Assembly: GCF_017813245.1 (NCBI RefSeq) | Contig: NZ_JAGIQL010000038.1 | Location: 1-50,249 of the forward strand | DNA length: 50,249 nucleotides | Direction of reading: 5' to 3' | Source: Streptomyces montanisoli | GTDB lineage: Bacteria > Actinomycetota > Actinomycetes > Streptomycetales > Streptomycetaceae | Part shown: one piece after another, positions 33,062 to 40,683 of the stretch | How positions within the stretch are numbered: position 1 is the stretch's first letter | Layout of the letters: every line of letters begins with the position of its first letter | Notes under the pieces: generated by a model | Told to the model about the DNA's origin: nothing | The model's database searches: none | What the model saw: the letters and a program-made list of their open reading frames with translations, nothing else | Program-made: the position numbers and the translations under genes

Positions 33062-33124
33062 TGCTCTCCTCGATACGGGACCGGCCGTTTCGGATCGACT
33101 CCCGGCCGGTCGGCGCGGTCCCCG

Positions 33125-33130
33125 ATTTTA
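33125..33130 (-). promoter_or_regulatory. Probable extended -10 promoter of the ABC-F gene
   Basis: Leftward TG-A-TAAAAT is an extended -10 hexamer, AT-rich in a very GC-rich context, between the MFS stop (33181) and the leader peptide. Transcription would start near 33118. No clear -35 is seen. Confidence 0.5.
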
Positions 33131-33180
33131 TCAGCATCGGCCCTGCGTGCCCGGGATTTTTCCGCACCGTGCCTGTCCCG

Positions 33181-34578
33181 TCAGCTGTCCTCCCGGGTGG
33201 ACCCGCCGGCCTTCAGGGGCATCCGCCCGGCCGGCACCACGCACAGAGCGCACACCGCGGCCGCGATGGCGAACGCGAGTACCCACGAGCCGGTGCCCCT
33301 GCCGGTGAGCACCAGGATGCCCGCGCTGACCTGGCTTCCCAGTCCGCCACCGACCCGCCGCACCGTGCTGTTGACGGCCGTGGCCACGGCCGCGTGCTCC
33401 TCGTCGGCGCCGAGCGATGCCAGGGTGCTGGTGGCGCTGATGGCGAGCCCCGCACCGCATCCGAGGACGAACCCGGCCGCCAGGAACACGGGGACGCTGT
33501 CACGGCCGAGCGTCGCGAAGCCCGCCGACCCCAGGGCCAGCGCCGCCATCCCCGCGGCGAGGGGCCTGCGAGTCGTGCCCCGTCCCCTGATCCGGGTGGC
33601 GAAGGCGCTCGCGAGCAGCTGCCCCACCGCGGCGGGCAGCAGGAAGAGACCCACGACCGCCGTGCCGGCGGCGAACCCGTGGGTGGGGTCCTGGACGAAC
33701 TGCGGCACCAGGTAGTAGACGCCGAACAGTGCGTAGCCGACGCCCACGGTGATCGCGTTCGTCCACTTCTCGGTGGGTGAGCGCAGCGTCCACAGGTCGA
33801 CCAGCGGTGCCGGCGCCCGGCGCTCGTGGCGCAGCCACGCCACGCCGGCGAGGAAGGACACGGCCAAGAGCCCTCCCGGCACGGCCCAGCCCGCGCCCGA
33901 CTGCTGCGGTGCCAGGGTGAGCGCGACCAGGAGGAGGGCGAGGCAGGCGCCGAGCAGCCCCGCGCCCCGCAGGTCCACGGCGCCGGACGAGGGCCCCGGG
34001 CGGCTCGGCACCCACCGCACGACCAGGGGCAGCGCCAGCGCGACCATCGCCGCGCCCACCGCGAAGACCAGCCGCCACGAGACGGCGGAACTCAGCGCCC
34101 CCGACGTGGCGAAGCCCAGCGCCGTGCCGATTCCGAACGCGGCGGTCAGCGTGCCGGTGGCGCCGCCCACCCGCTCCTTGGGCAGCTCCTCGCGGGCGAT
34201 GGAGAGGGAGAGCGGGAACACCGCCCCGCCCACGCCCTGCAGGGCACGGAAGACGATCAGGACCGCGGCGTTCGGCGCGCAGGCGGCGCCGACGGAGCCG
34301 GCGAGGAAGACGACGAGCCCGAGCAGCAGCATCCGCCGCCTGCCGCGCCGGTCGGCCAGCCTGCCGAGCAGGGGCGTGGACACCGTCGCGACGAGGAGGT
34401 AACCGCTCAGCAGCCAGGCACCCCACGTCTGCGAGAGGTGCACGGCCTTCTCGATGTCCGGGATGACGGGCACCACGGCCGTCTGCTGGTAGGCGAACGA
34501 GATGTCGGCGACGGCGAGCGCCACGACGGTGCCCCGGGCGTGAGCCGCCGCGTGGGCCGTCCGCTCCGTGCCTGCCAT
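33181..34578 (-). CDS. MFS drug-efflux-type transporter
   Basis: A 465-residue major facilitator with about 14 helices (DHA2-like). Motif A is GRLADRRGRRRMLLLG after helix 2, and the drug-export motif C-like GIGTALGFATSGAL occurs in helix 5. The start is ATG 34578 with GGAGGTGGA upstream; the frame is open further back but into a palindromic region. The gene is divergent from nsrR and lies upstream of the ABC-F gene on the same strand. Export plus ribosome protection would form a small resistance locus (inference). It could also export an unknown metabolite. Confidence 0.88.
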   Translation of the reverse strand: MAGTERTAHAAAHARGTVVALAVADISFAYQQTAVVPVIPDIEKAVHLSQTWGAWLLSGYLLVATVSTPLLGRLADRRGRRRMLLLGLVVFLAGSVGAACAPNAAVLIVFRALQGVGGAVFPLSLSIAREELPKERVGGATGTLTAAFGIGTALGFATSGALSSAVSWRLVFAVGAAMVALALPLVVRWVPSRPGPSSGAVDLRGAGLLGACLALLLVALTLAPQQSGAGWAVPGGLLAVSFLAGVAWLRHERRAPAPLVDLWTLRSPTEKWTNAITVGVGYALFGVYYLVPQFVQDPTHGFAAGTAVVGLFLLPAAVGQLLASAFATRIRGRGTTRRPLAAGMAALALGSAGFATLGRDSVPVFLAAGFVLGCGAGLAISATSTLASLGADEEHAAVATAVNSTVRRVGGGLGSQVSAGILVLTGRGTGSWVLAFAIAAAVCALCVVPAGRMPLKAGGSTREDS

Positions 34579-34617
34579 CCGAGCCGTCCACCTCCGGTCT
34601 GTCCTCCGCGGATCGCG

Positions 34618-34644
34618 GATCGGCGGATCGCGGGTCCGCCGATC
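34618..34644. promoter_or_regulatory. Inverted repeat between MFS and nsrR genes
   Basis: GATCGGCGGA (34618-34627) and TCCGCCGATC (34635-34644) are perfect complements separated by 7 bases, among further GGATCGCG copies. It lies in the divergent promoter region and may be an operator for a regulator of the exporter; which one is unknown. Confidence 0.4.
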
Positions 34645-34739
34645 GCGCCAGCGCCCCAGTGCCCTTGACCGCTTGTGCCCAAACCGGCGCTCGACGGCAA
34701 GCACGCGGATGGACGCCGGCGCGGCATAGGGTGGGGCGT

Positions 34740-35201
34740 ATGCGCCTGATGAAGTCCACGGATCTCGCACTGCGGCTGCTCATGCGCCTCGCCGTGCGGT
34801 CCGCCGCGGACACACCGCCTACCACACGCGACGTGGCGGCGACCTTGGGCGCGGCCTACACGCACATGGCCAAAGTGGTCGCGCGGCTGCAGCACCTCGG
34901 GCTCGTGGAGGCGCGGCGCGGCCGTGGCGGCGGTCTGGTGCTGACCGTGGCGGGACGGTCGGCCACCGTGGGGGCGGTCGTGCGCGCCTTCGAGGGCTCC
35001 GGCGACCTCGCGGACTGCACGGGTGGCGACGTGTCCTGCCCGCTCAACTCGGCCTGCCGGCTGCGCGGCGCGCTGCTGGCCGCGCAGGAGGAGTTCTACG
35101 CGTCGCTGGACCGCGTCTCCCTCACGGACATCGTGGCCGCGCCCACCGGCCCGCTGCTGCTCGCGATCACCGGGCGCCCCGTCGGCGCCGACTGCGGGTA
35201 G
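34740..35201 (+). CDS. nsrR: NsrR, Rrf2-family iron-sulfur NO-sensing repressor
   Basis: A 153-residue Rrf2 protein with a winged helix-turn-helix (about 25-60, including TRDVAATLGAAYTHMAKVVARL). Three cysteines at 93, 100 and 106 (C-x6-C-x5-C in DCTGGDVSCPLNSAC) are the Fe-S cluster ligands of NsrR. NO modifies the cluster and releases DNA. It is convergent with hmp, whose promoter carries a matching box (36482-36504). The start ATG 34740 has a -10-like CATAGG/TAGGGT 8-14 bases upstream, so the mRNA may be leaderless. Confidence 0.93.
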   Translation: MRLMKSTDLALRLLMRLAVRSAADTPPTTRDVAATLGAAYTHMAKVVARLQHLGLVEARRGRGGGLVLTVAGRSATVGAVVRAFEGSGDLADCTGGDVSCPLNSACRLRGALLAAQEEFYASLDRVSLTDIVAAPTGPLLLAITGRPVGADCG

Positions 35202-35213
35202 GACAACGGCTTC

Positions 35214-36437
35214 TCAGGCCGCGCCGAGCCAGAGGTCGGGGCCGAACACCTCGTAGTGGACGTCGGCAGCGGGCACGCCCTTCGCCAGCAGCTGACCGCG
35301 CACCGCGCGCATGAACGGGAGCGGCCCGCAGAGGTAGGCGATGGTGCCGTCGGGAACCTCCAGATCGGCGAGGTCGGCCCGGCCGGCGCGGTCGTTCTCA
35401 CCGGCGGCCTCCTCGTACCAGTACGCGACGCGGCCGTCCGCCAGCTTTCCGGCGAGCGCCGACTGGTCCGCGCGCAGCGCGTGCTCGGCGGGGGAGCGGT
35501 CGGCGTGCAGGACGAGCACGGGGGCCGTGTGCTCGCGCGCGTTCAGCTCGTGGAGCATCGAGAGCATCGGGGTGACCCCGATCCCGGCCGAGGCGAGCAG
35601 GACAGGGCGCTGCTGAGCCCCGCCGGCCGTGGCGCCCAGCGCGCCCTCGTCGAGCACGAGGTCGCCGAAGGGCGCGGAGACGCGCAGCCGGTCGCCGACG
35701 TGGACATGGTCGTGCAGGTGGTTGGAGACCTCGCCGGCCGGGGTCTCCTCGCCGCCGTGCTCGCGCTTGACGCTGATCTGGCGCACCGCGGCGTCGGGCG
35801 CCCCGACCATGCTGTACTGGCGTATCTGCCGCGCCCCGTCCGCCAGTTCGACCTGGACCGACACGTACTGGCCTGCCCTGAACGGCTGCGGCGCCGCGCC
35901 GCCGAGTGGGCGCAGCAGGAAGGACGCGACGTCGGCGGTCTCCTCGGAGCGCCCGATGACCTCCCACTCGCGCCAGGTGCCGCCGGTCAGGACCTCCTGG
36001 CCCTGGTAGAGGCGGCTCTCGATGGCGATGAGGGCGTTGGCCATCAGCCAGTAGACCTCGTCCCACGCCTCGGCGACCTCGGGGGTGGCCGCCTCGCCGA
36101 GCACCTCGCCGATCGCCGCGAAGAGGTGCTCGTGGACGATCGGGTACTGGGTGGGCGAGACGCCGAGGGAGGCGTGCTTGTGCGCGACCCGGCCGAGCAT
36201 TACGTCGGGGCGGGTGTCCGGGTGCTCCAGCAGATGCGTCGCGAAGGCCGCGATGGAGCCGGCCAGCGCCTGGCGCTGGGTGCCTGCGGCCTGGTTGCCG
36301 CGGTTGAACAGGTCGCGCAGCAGGCCGGGATGGGCGGCGAACAGCTTCTCGTAGAAGAGTTCCGTGATCTCGCCGATGGCGGCGCCGACGGCAGGGAGTG
36401 TCGCGCGGACGGTGGCGGTGGACGTGTCGGAGAGCAT
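35214..36437 (-). CDS. hmp: Flavohemoprotein, nitric oxide dioxygenase
   Basis: A 407-residue flavohemoglobin that converts NO and O2 to nitrate using NAD(P)H. The globin domain (1-140) has the B10 tyrosine Y29 and the proximal heme histidine H88 (AHKHASLGV). The reductase has an FAD-binding segment RQIRQYSMVGAP and NAD motifs ASAGIGVTPMLSML and YLCGPLPFMRAV. The start ATG 36437 lies 45 bases from the NsrR box. The gene is convergent with nsrR, their stops 12 bases apart. The regulator-target pair is a standard NO-detoxification module. Confidence 0.95.
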   Translation of the reverse strand: MLSDTSTATVRATLPAVGAAIGEITELFYEKLFAAHPGLLRDLFNRGNQAAGTQRQALAGSIAAFATHLLEHPDTRPDVMLGRVAHKHASLGVSPTQYPIVHEHLFAAIGEVLGEAATPEVAEAWDEVYWLMANALIAIESRLYQGQEVLTGGTWREWEVIGRSEETADVASFLLRPLGGAAPQPFRAGQYVSVQVELADGARQIRQYSMVGAPDAAVRQISVKREHGGEETPAGEVSNHLHDHVHVGDRLRVSAPFGDLVLDEGALGATAGGAQQRPVLLASAGIGVTPMLSMLHELNAREHTAPVLVLHADRSPAEHALRADQSALAGKLADGRVAYWYEEAAGENDRAGRADLADLEVPDGTIAYLCGPLPFMRAVRGQLLAKGVPAADVHYEVFGPDLWLGAA

Positions 36438-36481
36438 GGGTGACCCCTTGCGGCCGTGAGCTGATCGGGCGCGCTCAAATT

Positions 36482-36504
36482 AACATGCATCTAAGATGCA
36501 TATT
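36482..36504 (-). promoter_or_regulatory. NsrR box upstream of hmp
   Basis: AACATGCATCT-A-AGATGCATATT is an 11-1-11 inverted repeat with one mismatched pair, close to known Streptomyces NsrR sites. It stands alone as an A/T-rich island between the sulfite-oxidase-like stop and the hmp start, so it should control hmp. Confidence 0.85.
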
Positions 36505-36553
36505 TAAGTGGGGTCGCCCACGTGCAGGCCGGCGTGCTCGCGCAGTGCGCCGC

Positions 36554-37669
36554 TCACTCGCAGGTGACGTGGACGCGCGCCCACGAGTTGTTGGCGTAGC
36601 CCTTGGGGTTCCACAGGTGCACGGGCGACTCGGGCTGCGCCGCGCCGGTGCTGTCCCAGGCGCGTGCGGTGATCTCCACCTCACCGGCCGGCAGGTCGGC
36701 GGTGGTGCGCCAGTGCTGCCACACCCACGGGCTCTCCGCCGTGTCCACATCGGCCTGGACCCAGTGGCGGCCGCCGTCCACGGAGACGTCGACGCGGGCC
36801 ACGGTGCGGTCGTCGCCCGCCAGCGCGTAGCCGATGATCTCCGTCGGGCCCGACGGCAGGCGGCGACCGCCGCGCGGGGAGAGGACGTCGCAGTTCAGGG
36901 CGATGGGCCCGAGGGGGATGCCGTCCGCGTGGCCGTCCGTGCCGGGGCGGTCCTGGCCGGGGCCGCCCGGGCCGGGGCCGTCCCCGGCGGGCAGCAGGCG
37001 GTAGGCGGAGGTCTGGAAGAAGTTGTCCGACGGTTCGCGCCGCGCGGTGAGGCGGGTCAGCCACTTGACGCTGCGTGCGCCGATCCAGCCGGGCACCACG
37101 ACCCGGAGCGGGGCGCCGTGCACCCGGCTCAGGGGTGCGCCGCTCATCCCCCAGGCGAGCAGGACCTCGGCGCCCCGCGCCTTCGCGAGCGTGATCGAGC
37201 CGCCGTAGGGCTGGGCCGGCTCGGCGAGCCGGGAGACGTCGGGGGCGCCGAAGGCGATGTGCTCCGCATCCGGCAGGGGACCGGCCTCGGCCAGTACGTC
37301 CGCCAGGCGCACCCCGCACCAGCGCGCGGTGGAGGTGGCGCCGGGCCCCCAGGGATCCTCGCCGGGGATGTCGCGGACCTCGATCAGCCCGGCGCGGCGG
37401 TTGCCGGCGCACTGGAGCGTCACGGCCGCCTCGACCTCTTCGAACCGCTCGCGCAGTTCCGCGAGCGACAGCTCCAACGGCTGCTCGACCAGGCCGTCCA
37501 CGGTCAGCCGCCAGGCGGCCGGGTCGATGTCGGGGATCTCGCCGTGGTTGCGGCTGTAGAACGTGTCCAGGGGTGTGGTCCTGCCGGCCAGCGCCGCCGG
37601 CGGTGGCTCCGCGTTGAACGGTTCGCGTTCGTGCACCACCATGTCGTCCCGTTTGTCCCAGAGGCTCAT
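36554..37669 (-). CDS. Sulfite oxidase-like molybdopterin enzyme (cytoplasmic)
   Basis: A 371-residue SUOX-family protein. The Moco domain (about 30-235) has the Mo-ligand cysteine C87 in LQCAGNRR, and PLRVVVPGWIGARSVKWL near its end. A Mo-co dimerisation (Ig-like) domain follows, ending in WNPKGYANNSWARVHV. No signal peptide and no cytochrome domain are visible, so the electron acceptor is unknown. A Gly/Pro/Asp-rich loop (about 236-256) separates the domains. The start is ATG 37669. A gap of about 115 bases and the NsrR box separate it from hmp. Confidence 0.92.
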   Translation of the reverse strand: MSLWDKRDDMVVHEREPFNAEPPPAALAGRTTPLDTFYSRNHGEIPDIDPAAWRLTVDGLVEQPLELSLAELRERFEEVEAAVTLQCAGNRRAGLIEVRDIPGEDPWGPGATSTARWCGVRLADVLAEAGPLPDAEHIAFGAPDVSRLAEPAQPYGGSITLAKARGAEVLLAWGMSGAPLSRVHGAPLRVVVPGWIGARSVKWLTRLTARREPSDNFFQTSAYRLLPAGDGPGPGGPGQDRPGTDGHADGIPLGPIALNCDVLSPRGGRRLPSGPTEIIGYALAGDDRTVARVDVSVDGGRHWVQADVDTAESPWVWQHWRTTADLPAGEVEITARAWDSTGAAQPESPVHLWNPKGYANNSWARVHVTCE

Positions 37670-37694
37670 GCCCCACAGGTACCCCCCTGCGCCG

Positions 37695-38873
37695 TCAGCC
37701 GCCACCTCCGCCGTGCGCGCAGCCGGTCCGGATGTCCGCGTCCCACTCCAGGTGCCGGATCAGCTCGTCGTCACCCGGCCTGCGGGCGGCCTGCCCGCGT
37801 GCGGGGCCCGGTGGCGCGGTGGCGGCGCGGGAGATCCGGCCGCTCGCGGCGATGTTGTACTCCACGCGGGGACGGCGGAGCGTCTCGTAGAGGGCCAGCG
37901 CGCTGCCGGTGTCCGGCGTGTCACGGAGCGCCTTCGCCAGGACGACCGCGTCCTCAAGCGCCATCGAGGCGCCCTGCCCGGTCGCGGGGGAGGCGGCGTG
38001 CGCCGCGTCACCGACGATCAGCACACGACCGGAGCGCCACGGCATGCCGAGCGGCATCTCCGTCGCGCCGGTGACCATGATGCGGTCGCCGGTGGCCGCG
38101 ACGATGCCCGCGGCCGGGGTGGCGTCCTTCCGCAGCAGCTCCACCAGCGGCTCGCGCCACCGGGTGGGCGTGGACTGCGCGATCTCGTCCGCCGCCGGCG
38201 GCTCGCCCGCGACACGCGCGAACCAGTACGTCTCCCCGGCGGGTGACATTGCGCAGCCGAAGGCGGCCGCGCCGCCGCGCACCATGGTGATGGTCCCGGG
38301 CGCCCCGGCCGGGGCCGCATGGTCCGCGTAGCCGTAGAAGACCCGCTGCCCGGCATGGAGCGGTTCCGCTCCGGGGGCGATCAGCCGCCTGACGGTGGAG
38401 CGCAGCCCGTCCGCGCCGACGAGCAGGTCGCCGGTCGCGGTGGCGCCGCCGGTGAAGTGCGCGGTGACGGCCGAGGGGCCTTCCTCGACGGAAGCGAGCC
38501 GGGCGCCGTGCCGGATGCTGATGCCACGGCGCGCCACCTCGGCCTGCAGCGCGGCGTTGAGCTCGCCGCGACGCAGGCACCGGTAGCGCAGGAGCGGGTC
38601 ACCGCTCTCCCCGAGCGGCGCGTTCGCCACCTCGGCGCCCGAACCGTCCAGCACGCGCAGTGTCGTCAGCGGATAGCCGATCGCGGTGACCGCGACCGAG
38701 GCGCCGAGCGCCGCGAGGGCGCGCATGCCGTTGCTCGCGAGCGTGAGGAACGCGCCGATGTCCTCCGCGCCGTCGGGGTACGCCTCGTACACGCTGACGT
38801 CGAACCCCGCCTTGTGCAGACCGAGTGCCGCGGCCGTGCCGGCGATCCCGCCCCCGATGACGATCACGCGCAC
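37695..38873 (-). CDS. FAD-dependent monooxygenase (UbiH/PHBH-like)
   Basis: A 392-residue class A flavoprotein monooxygenase. Motifs: GGGIAGTAAALGLHKAG (dinucleotide fold, residues 8-24), the DG motif GDLLVGADGLRSTVRR, and GRVLIVGDAAHAASPATGQG (FAD ribityl site). The start is GTG 38873 after GGAGTGG; ATG further back is out of the domain. It hydroxylates an unknown, probably aromatic or polyketide-like substrate. It has a 26-base gap to the sulfite-oxidase-like gene on the same strand. Confidence 0.9.
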   Translation of the reverse strand: MRVIVIGGGIAGTAAALGLHKAGFDVSVYEAYPDGAEDIGAFLTLASNGMRALAALGASVAVTAIGYPLTTLRVLDGSGAEVANAPLGESGDPLLRYRCLRRGELNAALQAEVARRGISIRHGARLASVEEGPSAVTAHFTGGATATGDLLVGADGLRSTVRRLIAPGAEPLHAGQRVFYGYADHAAPAGAPGTITMVRGGAAAFGCAMSPAGETYWFARVAGEPPAADEIAQSTPTRWREPLVELLRKDATPAAGIVAATGDRIMVTGATEMPLGMPWRSGRVLIVGDAAHAASPATGQGASMALEDAVVLAKALRDTPDTGSALALYETLRRPRVEYNIAASGRISRAATAPPGPARGQAARRPGDDELIRHLEWDADIRTGCAHGGGGG

Positions 38874-39012
38874 GATGCCACTCCGCCCGTCCTCGCGCGG
38901 CCCCGGGCGGGCCGCACACGTACGGACCATGAACGCCCGGGCGGCGACCGGCGTTCCGGGCCGGACGCGTGCGCGTCACCGCGAGGACACGGCTCGGACG
39001 CGGCTCGGCGCG

Positions 39013-40599
39013 TCAACTCAGCGCGGCACGGTCCGACTTGATCATGTCCGCGCATTTCTCCCCGATCATCATCGTCGTGATGCACGGGTTGACGGCGGGC
39101 AGGAACGGCATCACCGACGCGTCCGCCACCCGCAGCCCGCTGACGCCCTTGACGCGCAGCCGGGGGTCGAGCGGCGAGTCGGCGTCGGACTCCGCGCCCA
39201 TCCGCACGGTACCCGCCGGGTGGTACACGGTGTTGTGCGTCTCCCTGATGTACGAGAACAGCTCCTCGTCACTCTGCGCCGCGGGTCCAGGGGCCAGTTC
39301 CGTGCCCGTCCACTCGGCGAGCGGAGCCTGCGCCGCGATCTTCCGTGCGAGCCGCAGCCCGTGCGTCATCACCCGCACGTCGTGCTCGTGCGTGAAGTAG
39401 CGCGGGTCGACCTTCGGCTTGTCGCGGAAGTCCCGGGTGCGCAGCCTGACCGTGCCCGTCGACCGCGCCCTGGTGACGTTCGGTGTGAGGCAGAACGCGT
39501 TGTCCGAGGTGGGATAGCCGCGCCGGTAGGTGTTCATGTCGAACGGCACGGACCCGTAGTGGAACATGAGGTCGGGCCGGTCAAGACCGTCCTCGGTCTG
39601 CGTGAAGATGCCGATCTCCCACCACTGCGTCGACGACGTCACCATGGGGCGCTTGGCCTCCCACATGATGACGCCCTCCGGGTGGTCCTGCAGGTGCGAG
39701 CCGACACCGGGGGAGTCGACCCGTACCTCCACACCCGTCTCGTGCAGATGGCCGGCCGGGCCGATGCCCGACAGCATCAGCAGCTTCGGCGAGTCGATCG
39801 CCCCGCACGCCACGATGACCTCCCGCCGCGCGAGCACCCGCTGCCTGTGCACGGTGTCCGGCATCAGGAACTCGACGCCCGTACACCGCCGGACGTCGTC
39901 GAACAGCAGCCGCGCCGCCTGGAGCCCGGTGCGCACCTCCAGGTTGGGCCGCTTGCCCAGCACGGGATGCAGGTACGACACCGACGCCGACGAACGCGTC
40001 CCGTCCTCACGGGCGTTGATCTGGAACCAGTGCGCGCCCCGGGTGACGGTGCTGCCCGTGTTGAACGGTGTCGTCGGGATGCCCGCGTCCGCGCAGGCGG
40101 CGAGCAGCGCCGTGCCGCACGGGTCGCGCGGCGGGACGGTGCGGATGGTGACGGGGCCCGAGCGGCCGTGGTGGTCGCCGGGCGCGTCGTTGGTCTCCAG
40201 CCGCCGGTACAGCGGGAAGCAGTCGGCGGCACTCCAGCCCGTGCAGCCGAGCGCCCCCCACTCGTCCAGGTCCTCGGCCGGCGCCCAGAAGGCGATGGCG
40301 GAGTTGTGCGAGGAGCAGCCGCCCAGCACCTTCGCGCGCGCGTGGCGCATGAAGCTGTTGCCGAACTCCTGCGGCTCGACCGGGTAGTCCCAGTCGTAGC
40401 CGGACTCCAGCAGCGCCATCCACGCTTCGAGCCGCAGCACGTTGTCGTCGCCGACGTCCGACGGGCCCGCCTCGACCACGCACACCGACACGTCCGGATC
40501 CTCGCTGAGCCGCGCGGCCACCACCGATCCCGCGGTACCTCCGCCGACCACGACGTAGTCGTAGACGGGTTCGTGCGTGTCTGCGGGCCGATCGGACAT
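39013..40599 (-). CDS. GMC-family oxidase, choline oxidase-like
   Basis: A 528-residue flavoprotein of the glucose-methanol-choline family. The FAD fold is YVVVGGGTAGSVVAARLSE. The segment VLGGCSSHNSAIAFWAPAED closely follows Arthrobacter choline oxidase: H98 aligns with the covalent FAD histidine and S100 with the active-site serine. The C-terminal HNTVYHPAGTVRMG and NPCITTMMIG supply the catalytic His/Asn pair. Choline oxidase makes glycine betaine from choline with O2. The start ATG 40599 follows GGAGCAG. An APC permease and betaine-aldehyde-type dehydrogenase follow upstream, supporting amino-alcohol oxidation. A close relative acting on another alcohol cannot be excluded. Confidence 0.85.
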   Translation of the reverse strand: MSDRPADTHEPVYDYVVVGGGTAGSVVAARLSEDPDVSVCVVEAGPSDVGDDNVLRLEAWMALLESGYDWDYPVEPQEFGNSFMRHARAKVLGGCSSHNSAIAFWAPAEDLDEWGALGCTGWSAADCFPLYRRLETNDAPGDHHGRSGPVTIRTVPPRDPCGTALLAACADAGIPTTPFNTGSTVTRGAHWFQINAREDGTRSSASVSYLHPVLGKRPNLEVRTGLQAARLLFDDVRRCTGVEFLMPDTVHRQRVLARREVIVACGAIDSPKLLMLSGIGPAGHLHETGVEVRVDSPGVGSHLQDHPEGVIMWEAKRPMVTSSTQWWEIGIFTQTEDGLDRPDLMFHYGSVPFDMNTYRRGYPTSDNAFCLTPNVTRARSTGTVRLRTRDFRDKPKVDPRYFTHEHDVRVMTHGLRLARKIAAQAPLAEWTGTELAPGPAAQSDEELFSYIRETHNTVYHPAGTVRMGAESDADSPLDPRLRVKGVSGLRVADASVMPFLPAVNPCITTMMIGEKCADMIKSDRAALS

Positions 40600-40683
40600 C
40601 AACTGCTCCAATATCGAGTCGTGTTGAGCGGACAAGGGCAAAAGGGCGGGCGGGAGCCGGCCGCGGCACGGCGGCTCGCGCCG

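Noticed and set aside
38874..38930. Upstream extension of the flavin monooxygenase to an earlier start
   Set aside because: The extra residues are not part of the fold; GTG 38873 has a good GGAGTGG site directly upstream of the dinucleotide fold.
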